A model generated the notes under the pieces. That model was not told the DNA's origin. It was given only the letters and a program-made list of their open reading frames with translations, and did no database searches. Shown piece by piece: positions 41,523-50,109 of a stretch of DNA of 64,000 bases (position 1 is the first letter of the stretch; the number at the start of each line of letters is the position of its first letter). The position numbers were made by a program, and so were the translations under genes. Location: the NCBI GenBank assembly GCA_947627725.1, contig CANQXE010000013.1, positions 1-64,000 on the forward strand. Reading direction: 5' to 3'. This DNA comes from an uncultured Clostridia bacterium. GTDB taxonomy: Bacteria; Bacillota; Clostridia; Oscillospirales; Acutalibacteraceae.

Positions 41523-44423
41523 ATGGTAAACAACTCACCTACCGAGGAGCAGAAAAAAGTAATAGAAACGATTGATAAGCCGATATTGGTAACGGCCGGG
41601 CCCGGAACAGGCAAAACTTATGCTTTGGTGGAGAGAATACTTTACATAATAGAATCAAAAAAGGCAAACCCCGATGAAATCCTTGTTATAACCTACACAA
41701 ATAAGGCGGCAAAGGAGTTGTTAACAAGAATATCCAAAAGATTCAAAGACAGAAATCTAAAAGATATCAACCTTGAGGATATGTATATTTCAACTTTTCA
41801 TTCCTTTTGCCAAAGGCTTATAAACGAGAAATATGAAAAATGTCCGTGGCTTTCAAAAAATTACCGCGGTCTTGAAGAATTTGAGCAGATTGAGTTTATC
41901 TCAAAATATATAAACACAGATAAAGTCACATATAAAAACGGCGCCACATCCGTGACAGCGACCGATTTCTGCGCTATCGATGGTTCCCGTGAAGTTATTG
42001 CCGCTTATCTTCACGATACGGATTTCAGCTATAAAGGCGGAATTATTTCAAAGCGAAGAGCAGCGAAAGCGGTCTGCGGTTTATGTGACAAATTGATCGA
42101 AGAGCTTGTGGATACCGAGCTTTTGTCCGAACAAAGCGACAAAAGATTGTCCGCCGCGGGCAAAATGGTCGCTAAATATCAAAAACTGCTTTCTGATAAT
42201 GATTATATCGTTTTTTCCACCTTACTGAAGAATGCCTATGATATGATTAAAAACGATGACGAAAACGGCGAAATCCGAAATAAATTCAAATATATAATGG
42301 TTGATGAATATCAGGACACCAATCGCATACAGGACGAAATGATTGATATGCTCGGCGGCCGAAATAAGAATATTTGCGTAGTAGGAGATGATGACCAAAG
42401 TCTTTACCGCTTCAGAGGGGCGACGGTTGAAAACATTTTGAGTTTTTTTGATAAATATTCTTCATACGGATGCGAAAAATTTGAACTGAGCAAAAATTTC
42501 CGCTCTACAGATGAAATTGTTTCTTTTTACACAAAGTGGATAAAAAATCCCCAAGGATTCCGCTGGGGAAAATGCCGATTGGATAAGAATCTGTCAGCGG
42601 TAAAATCATCTCAAACAAATACGGTGGCGCGTTTAAAAGGCAATGATGAAGGGCAATGGTACAAAGCTGTTTACAGTTTTATAAAAAATTTAAAAAGCTC
42701 CGGCAAAATCACGGACTACAATCAAATTGCGTTTTTAAGCAAAAGCGTCAGATCCAAAAATATTTTGGGACTTCAAAAATATTTGAGTGAGAATGGAATA
42801 CCTGTCTATTCGCCGCGTTCGGGTTTGTTTTTTGAACGTGATGAAATACAATGCGCCGTGGGCTGTTTGCTGCTTATGTTTCCCGACGCGAAAGCTTTTG
42901 TTATGAAATGCAACCGTGATTATTCTTCATATTGTGATAACTCCGTAAAGAAAGCAAAAGAATTAACAGCGAAAAACGATGCTCTTAAATCTTTTATCGA
43001 TGATATTTCAAAAGATAAAAGCTGTTGCCTTACATTCAAGGAAATACTTTATCGATTGCTTGCGTTTGAACCGTTTTCCTATTGGGCGGATGTTAATATT
43101 GACAGTAGCATGGATATCACACGACCCGCACATAATTTGTCAATCTTAATAAAGCTTTGCGGTATGTATGAAAAAACGCAAAAAGCCAACTCAAAAAAAA
43201 TCACTCACAAGGATGCCGCGTTCTTTTTCGGCGCTTTTCTCAATTCTCAATTCGGCGACGGGGTAATGGAATTTGAGGATGAAAGGGAATACGCCCCGAA
43301 AGGCTATGTATCGTTTATGACGATTCATCAGTCGAAAGGCCTTGAGTTCCCTATAGTTATTGTGGACTCTCTCACGAGATTCGCGAATAAAAAATCCGGT
43401 ATGTCATTTACAGACACAATCATAAGTTCACAATATTCAAATTTTTTAGAGCCGAATGAAGATAAAAATTATTTTGATTTTTGGAGAGAATATAATACGG
43501 CGTTTTCCCGCGCCCAAAATCTGTTGGTCCTTACCTGCTGTTCACAGCCGAATAAAATCTTCGACAAAATATGGGATGGCCTGCCGGATGTATCAAAATC
43601 GTTACCCGATTTGTCTAAAATCGATTTTGAAGAAGTAAAGTCCGCCGATTTTAACGACAGTTTTTCTTATACCGCCGATATAGCGCCTTATGAAACCTGC
43701 CCGAAAAGATATAAGCTTACCAAAATGTTTGGATTTGAAACCTCGAAATCTGACACGGCGGGAACATTGTTTGGTTCTTTAGTGCATCAAACCTTGCAGG
43801 ATATTCATCACGAGGCAATCAAGCAAAAGGAAATCACAAAAGATAAAATTGATAAATGGCTTAATGAAAACGCCGATTCTCTTGAGCGTTCCAAAAATGT
43901 AAATATGAAACCTGTTTTGGAAAACGCTAAAAAACAGGTTATGAATTATTACGAATATTTATGTAAAAATTATTCGGATAAATACCGTTGGAGCTCGATA
44001 AAAAACGCCGAAATGAAAGTGAGCATTTCGGGCGAAAACTTTATAATGAACGGCACAATAGATATGGTAAGAGAATATCCTAAATTCTATCGTATATTTG
44101 ATTTTAAATCCGGCACAAAAGATGAAAAAAATATGCCGTCCTATTATCGCCAGTTAAGAATATACGCCTATATGTTAGGGTGCGTGTCCGAAGAAAAAGA
44201 AGTTTCCATGCAACTTTTCTTTACGGGTGAAGAAAAAAATCCTATTGAAACATTGGAATTTGATAATGAGAAAGATAATATAAAAAAGGAGGCAAAACGC
44301 TTTACGGAAACGGTGAACAAAATCTTAAATCATGATTTTTCATCACAATGTGAGGATGTTAAAATTTGTAAAGAATGTGATTTCAGGTTTCTTTGTAAAA
44401 AATGTTCCGTGAAAAACCAATAA
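41523..44423 (+). CDS. UvrD/PcrA-type helicase with Cas4/AddB-like nuclease domain
   Basis: A 966-residue protein. The first ~650 residues are superfamily 1A helicase: Walker A GPGTGKT (26-32), VDEYQDTNR, GDDDQSLYRFRGA, LSKNFRST and TIHQSKGLEFP. The C-terminal ~250 residues are a PD-(D/E)xK nuclease of the RecB/Cas4 kind: GTIDMV, FDFKSG and QLRIYAYML, with four cysteines (ETCPKRY, then three in CKECDFRFLCKKC) for an iron-sulfur cluster. It resembles a one-chain AddAB-like enzyme that unwinds and cuts DNA. Likely role: DNA processing for the element, recombination or defence. Confidence 0.88.
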   Translation: MVNNSPTEEQKKVIETIDKPILVTAGPGTGKTYALVERILYIIESKKANPDEILVITYTNKAAKELLTRISKRFKDRNLKDINLEDMYISTFHSFCQRLINEKYEKCPWLSKNYRGLEEFEQIEFISKYINTDKVTYKNGATSVTATDFCAIDGSREVIAAYLHDTDFSYKGGIISKRRAAKAVCGLCDKLIEELVDTELLSEQSDKRLSAAGKMVAKYQKLLSDNDYIVFSTLLKNAYDMIKNDDENGEIRNKFKYIMVDEYQDTNRIQDEMIDMLGGRNKNICVVGDDDQSLYRFRGATVENILSFFDKYSSYGCEKFELSKNFRSTDEIVSFYTKWIKNPQGFRWGKCRLDKNLSAVKSSQTNTVARLKGNDEGQWYKAVYSFIKNLKSSGKITDYNQIAFLSKSVRSKNILGLQKYLSENGIPVYSPRSGLFFERDEIQCAVGCLLLMFPDAKAFVMKCNRDYSSYCDNSVKKAKELTAKNDALKSFIDDISKDKSCCLTFKEILYRLLAFEPFSYWADVNIDSSMDITRPAHNLSILIKLCGMYEKTQKANSKKITHKDAAFFFGAFLNSQFGDGVMEFEDEREYAPKGYVSFMTIHQSKGLEFPIVIVDSLTRFANKKSGMSFTDTIISSQYSNFLEPNEDKNYFDFWREYNTAFSRAQNLLVLTCCSQPNKIFDKIWDGLPDVSKSLPDLSKIDFEEVKSADFNDSFSYTADIAPYETCPKRYKLTKMFGFETSKSDTAGTLFGSLVHQTLQDIHHEAIKQKEITKDKIDKWLNENADSLERSKNVNMKPVLENAKKQVMNYYEYLCKNYSDKYRWSSIKNAEMKVSISGENFIMNGTIDMVREYPKFYRIFDFKSGTKDEKNMPSYYRQLRIYAYMLGCVSEEKEVSMQLFFTGEEKNPIETLEFDNEKDNIKKEAKRFTETVNKILNHDFSSQCEDVKICKECDFRFLCKKCSVKNQ

Positions 44424-44820
44424 AAGAAAGGTTAATATGAATATATGCGATGTAATATGTGATTGCGCACGAATAAAAGCGGATTGATATCAAGTTTATT
44501 TTTTCTATGAATTTCATGTAACCTATTGAAAAAATGCGAGATTTACGCTACAATAATTCAAGATTGATGTGAAAAATGTATCTATTAATGTAACTATCTG
44601 TCATCGTACGAATCATAAGAAAAAGTCATTCAAGACTCAAAATCATTTTGTACGGTAATTTGATATAATCGCTTCTATCATAAACCGTTGGAAAAATGGG
44701 AAAGCAAAAGATATTGCGTTGATGAGGAATCTTAAGTTGTTTTGTGATAAGTATACTTTGAATTATAGTTTGTTGAAATGGCATGGCTCGATGCCCAAAT
44801 AGAAAAGTGAGGTAGTGGGA
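44424..44820. other. Intergenic region with a possible gene remnant
   Basis: No intact gene. A 47-codon open stretch at 44659-44802 without a start codon reads INRWKNGKAKDIALMRNLKLF and ends WHGSMPK, protein-like in composition. The same frame upstream, past one stop, reads CHRTNHKKKSFKTQNHFV. It may be a decayed small gene, or chance. Confidence 0.35.
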
Positions 44821-46062
44821 ATGAACGTTCTTTCCTTGTTCTCCGGAGGAGGAGGAATGGATATTGGGTTTGAAGGCGGTTTCGACTGTTTAAAACGATC
44901 GATAAACACGGATATTCACCCTAATTGGATTAAGAAAGATAATGGAAAAACGGTGTGTGTCACTGATACGGGTTTTCATACAGTTTTCGCGAACGATATT
45001 AGACCAGACGCTAAATCCGCATGGGTTTCCTTTTTTAAAAGCCGTTATGAAGACGCTGTAAGTATTTACCACATCGGCAGTATTGTGGATCTTGTTAAAA
45101 GAGCGAAAAACGGCGAAAAGGTATTTCCCGATAATATAGATGTAGTCATTGGCGGATTTCCATGTCAGGATTTTTCAGTTGCTGGCAAGCGTAGGGGATT
45201 TAATTCCGAGAAGAGTCATACTGGTGGGAAACTGGAGGTTGGTGAGCCGTCAGTCGAAAGCCGTGGTAAGCTTTATATGTGGATGAGAGATGTGATTACT
45301 ATTACTAAACCACTTTTATTCATCGCCGAAAATGTCAAGGGACTTACTAACCTTAATAATGTAAAAGAAATAATTGAACAAGATTTTTCCGACGCGGCTA
45401 ATGGTGGTTATCTCGTTGTTCCTGCTCGGATTCTTCATGTGGCGGATTATGGTGTTCCGCAATCGAGAGAGCGTGTTATATTTTTTGGTTTTAAAAAAAA
45501 CGCGTTGACAGGCAAGGCCGCTAAAGCGCTGGCCTCTAAAGTCATACCCAAAGAATACGACCCATATCCACCTGTTACTCATGCTTATAATACAAGAGGA
45601 AAAAACTTATATAGTCCTGTAACTTGTAAGGAAGCGTTCAGTGATTTACTTGAACCTAATGAAGCGCTCGATCCATCACAGCAAAAGTATTCACATGCGA
45701 AATATATGGGTAAGCATTGTCAAGGTCAAACCGAGGTAAAGCTTGATGATATTGGACCAACCATTAGATCAGAGCATCATGGAAATATTGAATATAGGAG
45801 GCTCAGCGAAGAGCACGGTGGTCGTTATTACGACGAGATAAAAGCGGGACTCAAAGAAAGACGCCTTACTGTCAGAGAGTGTGCGCGTATTCAAACCTTT
45901 CCAGATGATTATCAGTTTATTCTTCCTGCTAGGGATGATCTCGCTTCAGTTTCATCAAGCGATGCCTACAAGATAATTGGAAATGCTGTACCTTGTGTTT
46001 TTGCTTATAATATCGCAAAGCACTTGTCTGAGAAATGGCAATTATATTTTCGGGAGGTGTAA
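44821..46062 (+). CDS. C5-cytosine DNA methyltransferase
   Basis: A 413-residue methylase adding methyl groups to C5 of cytosine. Motif I is LFSGGGGMD; motif IV GGFPCQDFS with catalytic Cys115; motif VI ENVKG; motif VIII QSRERV; motifs IX and X RECARIQTFPDDY and IGNAVP. The target-recognition region lies at about 230-330; its site cannot be read from sequence. It is followed 3 bases later by a nuclease gene and then vsr, so it is the modification part of a type II system. Confidence 0.92.
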   Translation: MNVLSLFSGGGGMDIGFEGGFDCLKRSINTDIHPNWIKKDNGKTVCVTDTGFHTVFANDIRPDAKSAWVSFFKSRYEDAVSIYHIGSIVDLVKRAKNGEKVFPDNIDVVIGGFPCQDFSVAGKRRGFNSEKSHTGGKLEVGEPSVESRGKLYMWMRDVITITKPLLFIAENVKGLTNLNNVKEIIEQDFSDAANGGYLVVPARILHVADYGVPQSRERVIFFGFKKNALTGKAAKALASKVIPKEYDPYPPVTHAYNTRGKNLYSPVTCKEAFSDLLEPNEALDPSQQKYSHAKYMGKHCQGQTEVKLDDIGPTIRSEHHGNIEYRRLSEEHGGRYYDEIKAGLKERRLTVRECARIQTFPDDYQFILPARDDLASVSSSDAYKIIGNAVPCVFAYNIAKHLSEKWQLYFREV

Positions 46063-46065
46063 TAA

Positions 46066-47157
46066 ATGATTTTCTCTGATAACCGAACGCCTCCTTTACC
46101 TGAGTTTCAAGCGTTAATGAAAAAAACGGATCAGTTGCTCAACAAAGAGGCGGTAGGTAGGGATACATATTACGCGAATCGAAATGGCACTGATTTGGAA
46201 AAAGATGTGTTTGAAGCCGTTTCAAGAGCGGCATATCATACTTCATTTGAAGGATCTATTCAACTGGTTTCCGGAGCCGCTTTTCCCGACATAATAGCAA
46301 ACAACTATTATGGCATCGAGGTGAAAAGCACAAATAAAAACCATTGGCGCACAATTGGAAGTAGTATACTTGAATCAACTAGAATTCAAAGTGTAGAGAG
46401 AATTTTCTTAACATTCGGCAAACTTGGCGCTCCAGTTGAGTTCATAAGTCGCCCATATGAGGAATGTTTGTATGGGATTTCTGTCACACATTATCCAAGA
46501 TACCAAATTGATATGAAATTACAACCCGGAGACACAATCTTCGATAAAATGGGAGTTCCATACGATACCCTGAGGAAAATGAGCAATCCTGTGGAGCAGG
46601 TCTCTCGGTATTACAAGAGTCAATTGAAGCCGGGTGAGAGTCTGTGGTGGGCTGATACAGGAAGCGTTGAAGATGAGTCTGTTCCTCCAACAGTAAAATT
46701 ATGGACCTCTTTATCATCAGATATGAAAGAAGCTCTTACCGCACAGGGCTATGCCTTGTTTCCAGAAGTGCTACAATCGGGAAATCCCAAAAAGTATAAT
46801 CGTTATGCGTTGTGGTTAGTAACAAAACAGGGTGTCGTAAACACTAATATACGTGATTCTTTTTCCGCTGGTGGAAAAGTATCTATCAGAACGATTGATG
46901 GTATTGACGTTTTGATGCCTGCGGCATTTGGCAAAATTCATAAGTACCACGGTCTTATTGAGGACACATTAAACGATATTGACGAAGCTGTATTGAAGGA
47001 GTATTGGAAGACAGAGAAAATTGACTCAGATAGATTGAAGCAGTGGTGTAGAATGATAGCTGCCACCGCGACTACAGATCTGCGCATAAACTATGATCTT
47101 GTTTGGAGGGTACTCTGTGGTATATTTCTTAAGTTAGATGGCGGACAAAGAAAATAA
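46066..47157 (+). CDS. Type II restriction endonuclease (PD-(D/E)xK)
   Basis: A 363-residue protein, GGGAGGTGTAATAA before ATG. The nuclease core is visible as Asp75 in FPDIIANN and Glu85-x-Lys87 in YGIEVKST, the PD-(D/E)xK arrangement. It lies between the C5 methylase and vsr, so it is almost certainly the cognate restriction enzyme. The family beyond that is not recognised and the target site is unknown. Confidence 0.82.
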   Translation: MIFSDNRTPPLPEFQALMKKTDQLLNKEAVGRDTYYANRNGTDLEKDVFEAVSRAAYHTSFEGSIQLVSGAAFPDIIANNYYGIEVKSTNKNHWRTIGSSILESTRIQSVERIFLTFGKLGAPVEFISRPYEECLYGISVTHYPRYQIDMKLQPGDTIFDKMGVPYDTLRKMSNPVEQVSRYYKSQLKPGESLWWADTGSVEDESVPPTVKLWTSLSSDMKEALTAQGYALFPEVLQSGNPKKYNRYALWLVTKQGVVNTNIRDSFSAGGKVSIRTIDGIDVLMPAAFGKIHKYHGLIEDTLNDIDEAVLKEYWKTEKIDSDRLKQWCRMIAATATTDLRINYDLVWRVLCGIFLKLDGGQRK

Positions 47158-47230
47158 AACAGTTTTAATACCCGCGGAATCTTAAAATAGATTTCGCGAA
47201 ATTTGCGATTTTTCTTGAGAAGGTATAGCT

Positions 47231-47704
47231 ATGACAAGAGACCCAGCAATAACACATAAGATAATGTCCTCCATTAAGTCAAAGAATACTGAACCAGAGT
47301 GTTTACTGCGGAAAGCGCTCTGGGAAAAAGGTCTTCGCTATAGAGTTAACTATAAAAAGCTCCCAGGGAAACCTGACATTGTGTTTACGAAGGCTAGAAT
47401 CGCCATATTTTGCGATGGGGATTTTTGGCATGGGCACAATTGGGCTTTACGAGGCATACCATCGCTTGAAGACGAACTTGCGACCTATAGCCATTTTTGG
47501 CGAGAAAAAATCCTTAGAAATATTGATCGTGATAATCGGAACAATCAATTGTTAAGAGCCGCGGGGTGGACAGTACTACGATTTTGGGAAAGTGACATAA
47601 GGAAGGATACTGACCGATGCGCTTTGCTTGTGCAAGAGCGGTATAACCTTAAAATGTGTCAGCGAAAGGTTGATTCTGTTATGTCAAAAAAACACCAAGA
47701 ATAA
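47231..47704 (+). CDS. vsr: Very short patch repair endonuclease
   Basis: A 157-residue Vsr protein that nicks next to T:G mismatches arising when 5-methylcytosine deaminates. Signature segments: MSSIKSKNTEPE at the start, LPGKPDIVF, FCDGDFWHGHNW, and GWTVLRFWESDI. It accompanies C5 methylases to limit mutation at their target sites. The usual DGCFWHGH reads DGDFWHGH here. Confidence 0.93.
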   Translation: MTRDPAITHKIMSSIKSKNTEPECLLRKALWEKGLRYRVNYKKLPGKPDIVFTKARIAIFCDGDFWHGHNWALRGIPSLEDELATYSHFWREKILRNIDRDNRNNQLLRAAGWTVLRFWESDIRKDTDRCALLVQERYNLKMCQRKVDSVMSKKHQE

Positions 47705-47797
47705 ATATGTGATATCTAAGAGTGTATGTACTTTGTTTGTCAATGATATTGTATAGAAAAAGAAAAAATTTTAGTGGGATAAAGGTGATTAAGAAAA

Positions 47798-48304
47798 ATG
47801 TATAGGAAAAGTGCTTATAATAAGTCTCAAGAAACCCTGTTACAGTTTGCGAGTATGTTAAACTCCGTAGAGGAATATCCTAATTTATATTGTTGCCCGA
47901 TTATAGCCGAAACAATGCTGAATGATGGTTGTTTTGTGGATGTTGGCGCTGGAAAGCTGTTTGCTTTTGATTGGGAAATTCGAAGAAACCTTAAATCCTT
48001 TAAGCCTGGGGATTTTAGATATAGCACATTAACGGAGTTTGAGAGAAAATTTGATAGTAAGAAGAACACTCAGCTATTCATTCAATGTGATAGCATGGAA
48101 CAATATATTGCGGTGGCGTGGCGAGAAGATTTTATGAAATCAGCGGTCACAAGTAAAAATGTAGCGTGTGACGATGGTTTTCAAAACACAAATTTTTTGG
48201 AAACAGATCAATTCAAAATTTATGCTATATCAAATATAGTGGAGTTCAAGGAAATGTTATATCGCGCTTTTCAATCATTGACATTTAATCATGACGCCTT
48301 TTAA
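47798..48304 (+). CDS. Protein of unknown function next to the restriction system
   Basis: A 168-residue protein after AAAGGTGATTAAGAAAA. It begins MYRKSAYNKSQETLLQFASML and has FVDVGAGKLFAFDWEIRRN and FIQCDSMEQYIAVAWREDF, giving an alpha/beta look. I do not recognise it. It could be an accessory of the restriction-modification set or separate cargo. Confidence 0.5.
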   Translation: MYRKSAYNKSQETLLQFASMLNSVEEYPNLYCCPIIAETMLNDGCFVDVGAGKLFAFDWEIRRNLKSFKPGDFRYSTLTEFERKFDSKKNTQLFIQCDSMEQYIAVAWREDFMKSAVTSKNVACDDGFQNTNFLETDQFKIYAISNIVEFKEMLYRAFQSLTFNHDAF

Positions 48305-48792
48305 TTCTTATTAATCAGCTATAAAATTGATTAGTTGTCTGTATGAAGAATTTGAGTGAAAATTGGTGAAAGGATGTAAATTGATTTGAAGAGACATTAT
48401 TCTTATTATTTATTTTTAATCTTACAAAAGTTTTGCGAATGTCTCTCTCCTTTTATCCCTTAATCCACTTTGTTCGCTTTTCAGAACAAGGCATATTTTA
48501 AGTCTCTAAAAGTCTTAGAAAATTTATAGCAAAGCGGAAAAGAAAAAATCGTTTTCAAATCCACAGCGGATTGAGGGCGATTTTGGACTGTTCACAGTTA
48601 TTTTGCATAGAAAAAAGGCTTGGAACATCTAAATTCCAAACCTGTGGCAGAGGTATAAGAACCTGCTTTGCAGCGCAAAGCAGAACCTTGGCGTTCGCGC
48701 GCCTTTGGCGCCCTCGGCTAAAGGATTCTTCGAATCCTTTTACAATCATATTAAACAAAAAACAGCAAGCGTAAAGCCTGCTGTTTTTCGTT
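48305..48792. repeat. Element-end region, right copy
   Basis: No gene. 48430-48540 resembles the ICE right end at 27290-27400; 48567-48790 repeats 34851-35056. A fragment TGGCAGAGGTATAAGA at 48645 repeats the first bases of the attachment site, probably a relic of an earlier insertion. The last hairpin (AACAGCA...TGCTGTT, about 48757-48788) lies next to the tRNA end. Confidence 0.65.
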
Positions 48793-48837
48793 TGGCAGAG
48801 GTATAAGGATTCGAACCTTAAATGACGGAGTCAGAGT
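48792..48837. repeat. Attachment site within tRNA-Gln
   Basis: 46 bp identical to 27517-27562, running from the CCA end into the anticodon loop. Confidence 0.9.
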
Positions 48838-48866
48838 CCGGAGTGTTACCGTTACACTATACCTCT
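48793..48866 (-). tRNA. tRNA-Gln (anticodon CUG)
   Basis: Full cloverleaf: acceptor AGAGGTA/TACCTCT, D stem GTGT/ACAC, anticodon loop CTCTGAC, T stem TAAGG/CCTTA with TTCGAAT loop, and encoded CCA. The first anticodon-stem pair (position 27-43) is a C-T mismatch. Its 3' part is the attachment site for the integrated elements to its left. Confidence 0.92.
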
Positions 48867-49002
48867 GTATCTGTATTGCTGAATAATATTAGCATACTTT
48901 TTTAAATATGTCAAGAAATTTTATTTGTATTTGTTTTAATATTTTAGTACTTATCGTCTTTTTGATTAAAAATAAAGATACATAAACATATTATAAAATT
49001 TA

Positions 49003-49032
49003 TTGACATAATCATAATCTGTTTAATATAAT
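49003..49032 (+). promoter_or_regulatory. Promoter of the pyrophosphatase-like gene
   Basis: -35 TTGACA and -10 TATAAT with an 18-base spacer, 36 bases before the start codon. Confidence 0.6.
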
Positions 49033-49067
49033 TAATTTAATTTTAATTAATAATTTGGAGGGATAGT

Positions 49068-49409
49068 ATGGACGAAGAATTTTGGCAGACGATTGACAGC
49101 TTAGTAAGCCAATCGGAAATTGTTATAGACAGACCGAAGGGAACAGCACACCCCGGATATCCTGATTTTATTTATAAAGTCGATTACGGATATTTAAAAA
49201 ATACTTCTTCCATGGACGGTGATGGTATCGATGTATGGGTTGGAAGTAAGAAAAATCAAAATGTCGACGCAATTATGTGCATTGTTGATGTACTTAAGCG
49301 TGATTCGGAGATAAAAATACTTATCGGGTGTTCCGAGCGGGAAAAGGAAATTATTTACAAAACTCATAATGAGACTAAAAATATGAAAGGCATATTAATC
49401 AGACGGTAG
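49068..49409 (+). CDS. Short inorganic-pyrophosphatase-like protein
   Basis: A 113-residue protein, GGAGGGATAGT before ATG. The core matches family I pyrophosphatases: EIVIDRPKG, YPVDYGY-like KVDYGYL, and DGDGIDVWVG, close to the D-x-D-P-x-D metal signature with Gly in place of Pro. It is much shorter than the ~175-residue enzymes, so activity on pyrophosphate is uncertain. First chromosomal gene after the tRNA. Confidence 0.75.
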   Translation: MDEEFWQTIDSLVSQSEIVIDRPKGTAHPGYPDFIYKVDYGYLKNTSSMDGDGIDVWVGSKKNQNVDAIMCIVDVLKRDSEIKILIGCSEREKEIIYKTHNETKNMKGILIRR

Positions 49410-49527
49410 ATGCAGTTATTTAAAAATAATCGGGAGTGATTCATTATTGAATTACTCTTATTTTTTTGTATTTATTGCCAAAAAAGATTTGAAAGATATT
49501 ACAAATAATAGTATAAGGGGTGATAAA

Positions 49528-49674
49528 ATGAAAAAGTCCAAAAATAAAGAAAATAAGAAAAACGAAGGAAACAATCAGTGGACAAACAATAATCTTAAAT
49601 ATTATCCTGATGAAAGAGAGCGTAAAGACGGACCCGGCGGAGAGGGACTCAGCTCCAAAAAAGAGGAAAACTGA
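49528..49674 (+). CDS. Small charged protein
   Basis: A 48-residue, highly polar and probably disordered protein with AGGGGTGATAAA before its ATG. It reads KKSKNKENKKNEGNNQW and then YYPDERERKDGPGGEG. The beginning is Lys/Asn-rich and the end acidic. No family known. The ribosome site supports expression. Confidence 0.5.
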   Translation: MKKSKNKENKKNEGNNQWTNNNLKYYPDERERKDGPGGEGLSSKKEEN

Positions 49675-49839
49675 TTTTTAACGTAAAAAAATATAATCAT
49701 TTTAATAATTTTTCTTTATTTATGTAACATATTCTGTTATAGTATAAACGGAGATGATTATATTTAAGAGAAACGCTTTATCTTTTACAGGGATAATATT
49801 GGCATAACAATTACAACGGGCTTATTATAAGCCCAATAT

Positions 49840-49915
49840 GGGGCATTAGCGCAGTTGGGAGCGCATCACACTGGCAGTGTGGGGGTCAGGGGTTCAAGTC
49901 CCCTATGCTCCACCA
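49840..49915 (+). tRNA. tRNA-Ala (anticodon GGC)
   Basis: Cloverleaf with acceptor GGGGCAT/ATGCTCC (one G-T wobble), D stem GCGC/GCGC, anticodon loop CTGGCAG, T arm AGGGG/CCCCT with TTCAAGT and encoded CCA. Confidence 0.95.
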
Positions 49916-49916
49916 A

Positions 49917-49953
49917 AAAAGCCTTGAAAGTATAAAAGCTTTCAGGGCTTTAT
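49917..49953 (+). terminator. Terminator after tRNA-Ala
   Basis: AAAGCCTTGAAAG and CTTTCAGGGCTTT arms with a G-T pair, TATAAAAG loop. Confidence 0.7.
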
Positions 49954-50109
49954 AATAATATATCTTTTAAATGAATTTAGATTTTTTAATACAATAAGCT
50001 TTGAAATAAAAATGTAAAAATTTTGTAACATACACACAATTTTTAAGTTAATGAAAGACAGACGGATTATAAATGTACTAATGATATTTTTTGGGGGGAG
50101 GGATAATTA

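Larger units (their letters stand above)
35057..48837. mobile_element. Plasmid- or ICE-derived segment with restriction-modification cargo
   Basis: Bounded by element-end repeats and the tRNA-Gln gene. Codon use is visibly richer in GCG/CGC than in the two elements to its left, up to about 44.4 kb. Contents: TraG-like ATPase, ClpP-like protease, unknown protein, Rep-like protein, DnaB-like ATPase, UvrD/Cas4-like protein, then restriction-modification genes. No relaxase and no integrase are seen, so it is either a remnant or was carried in by other elements. Confidence 0.6.
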
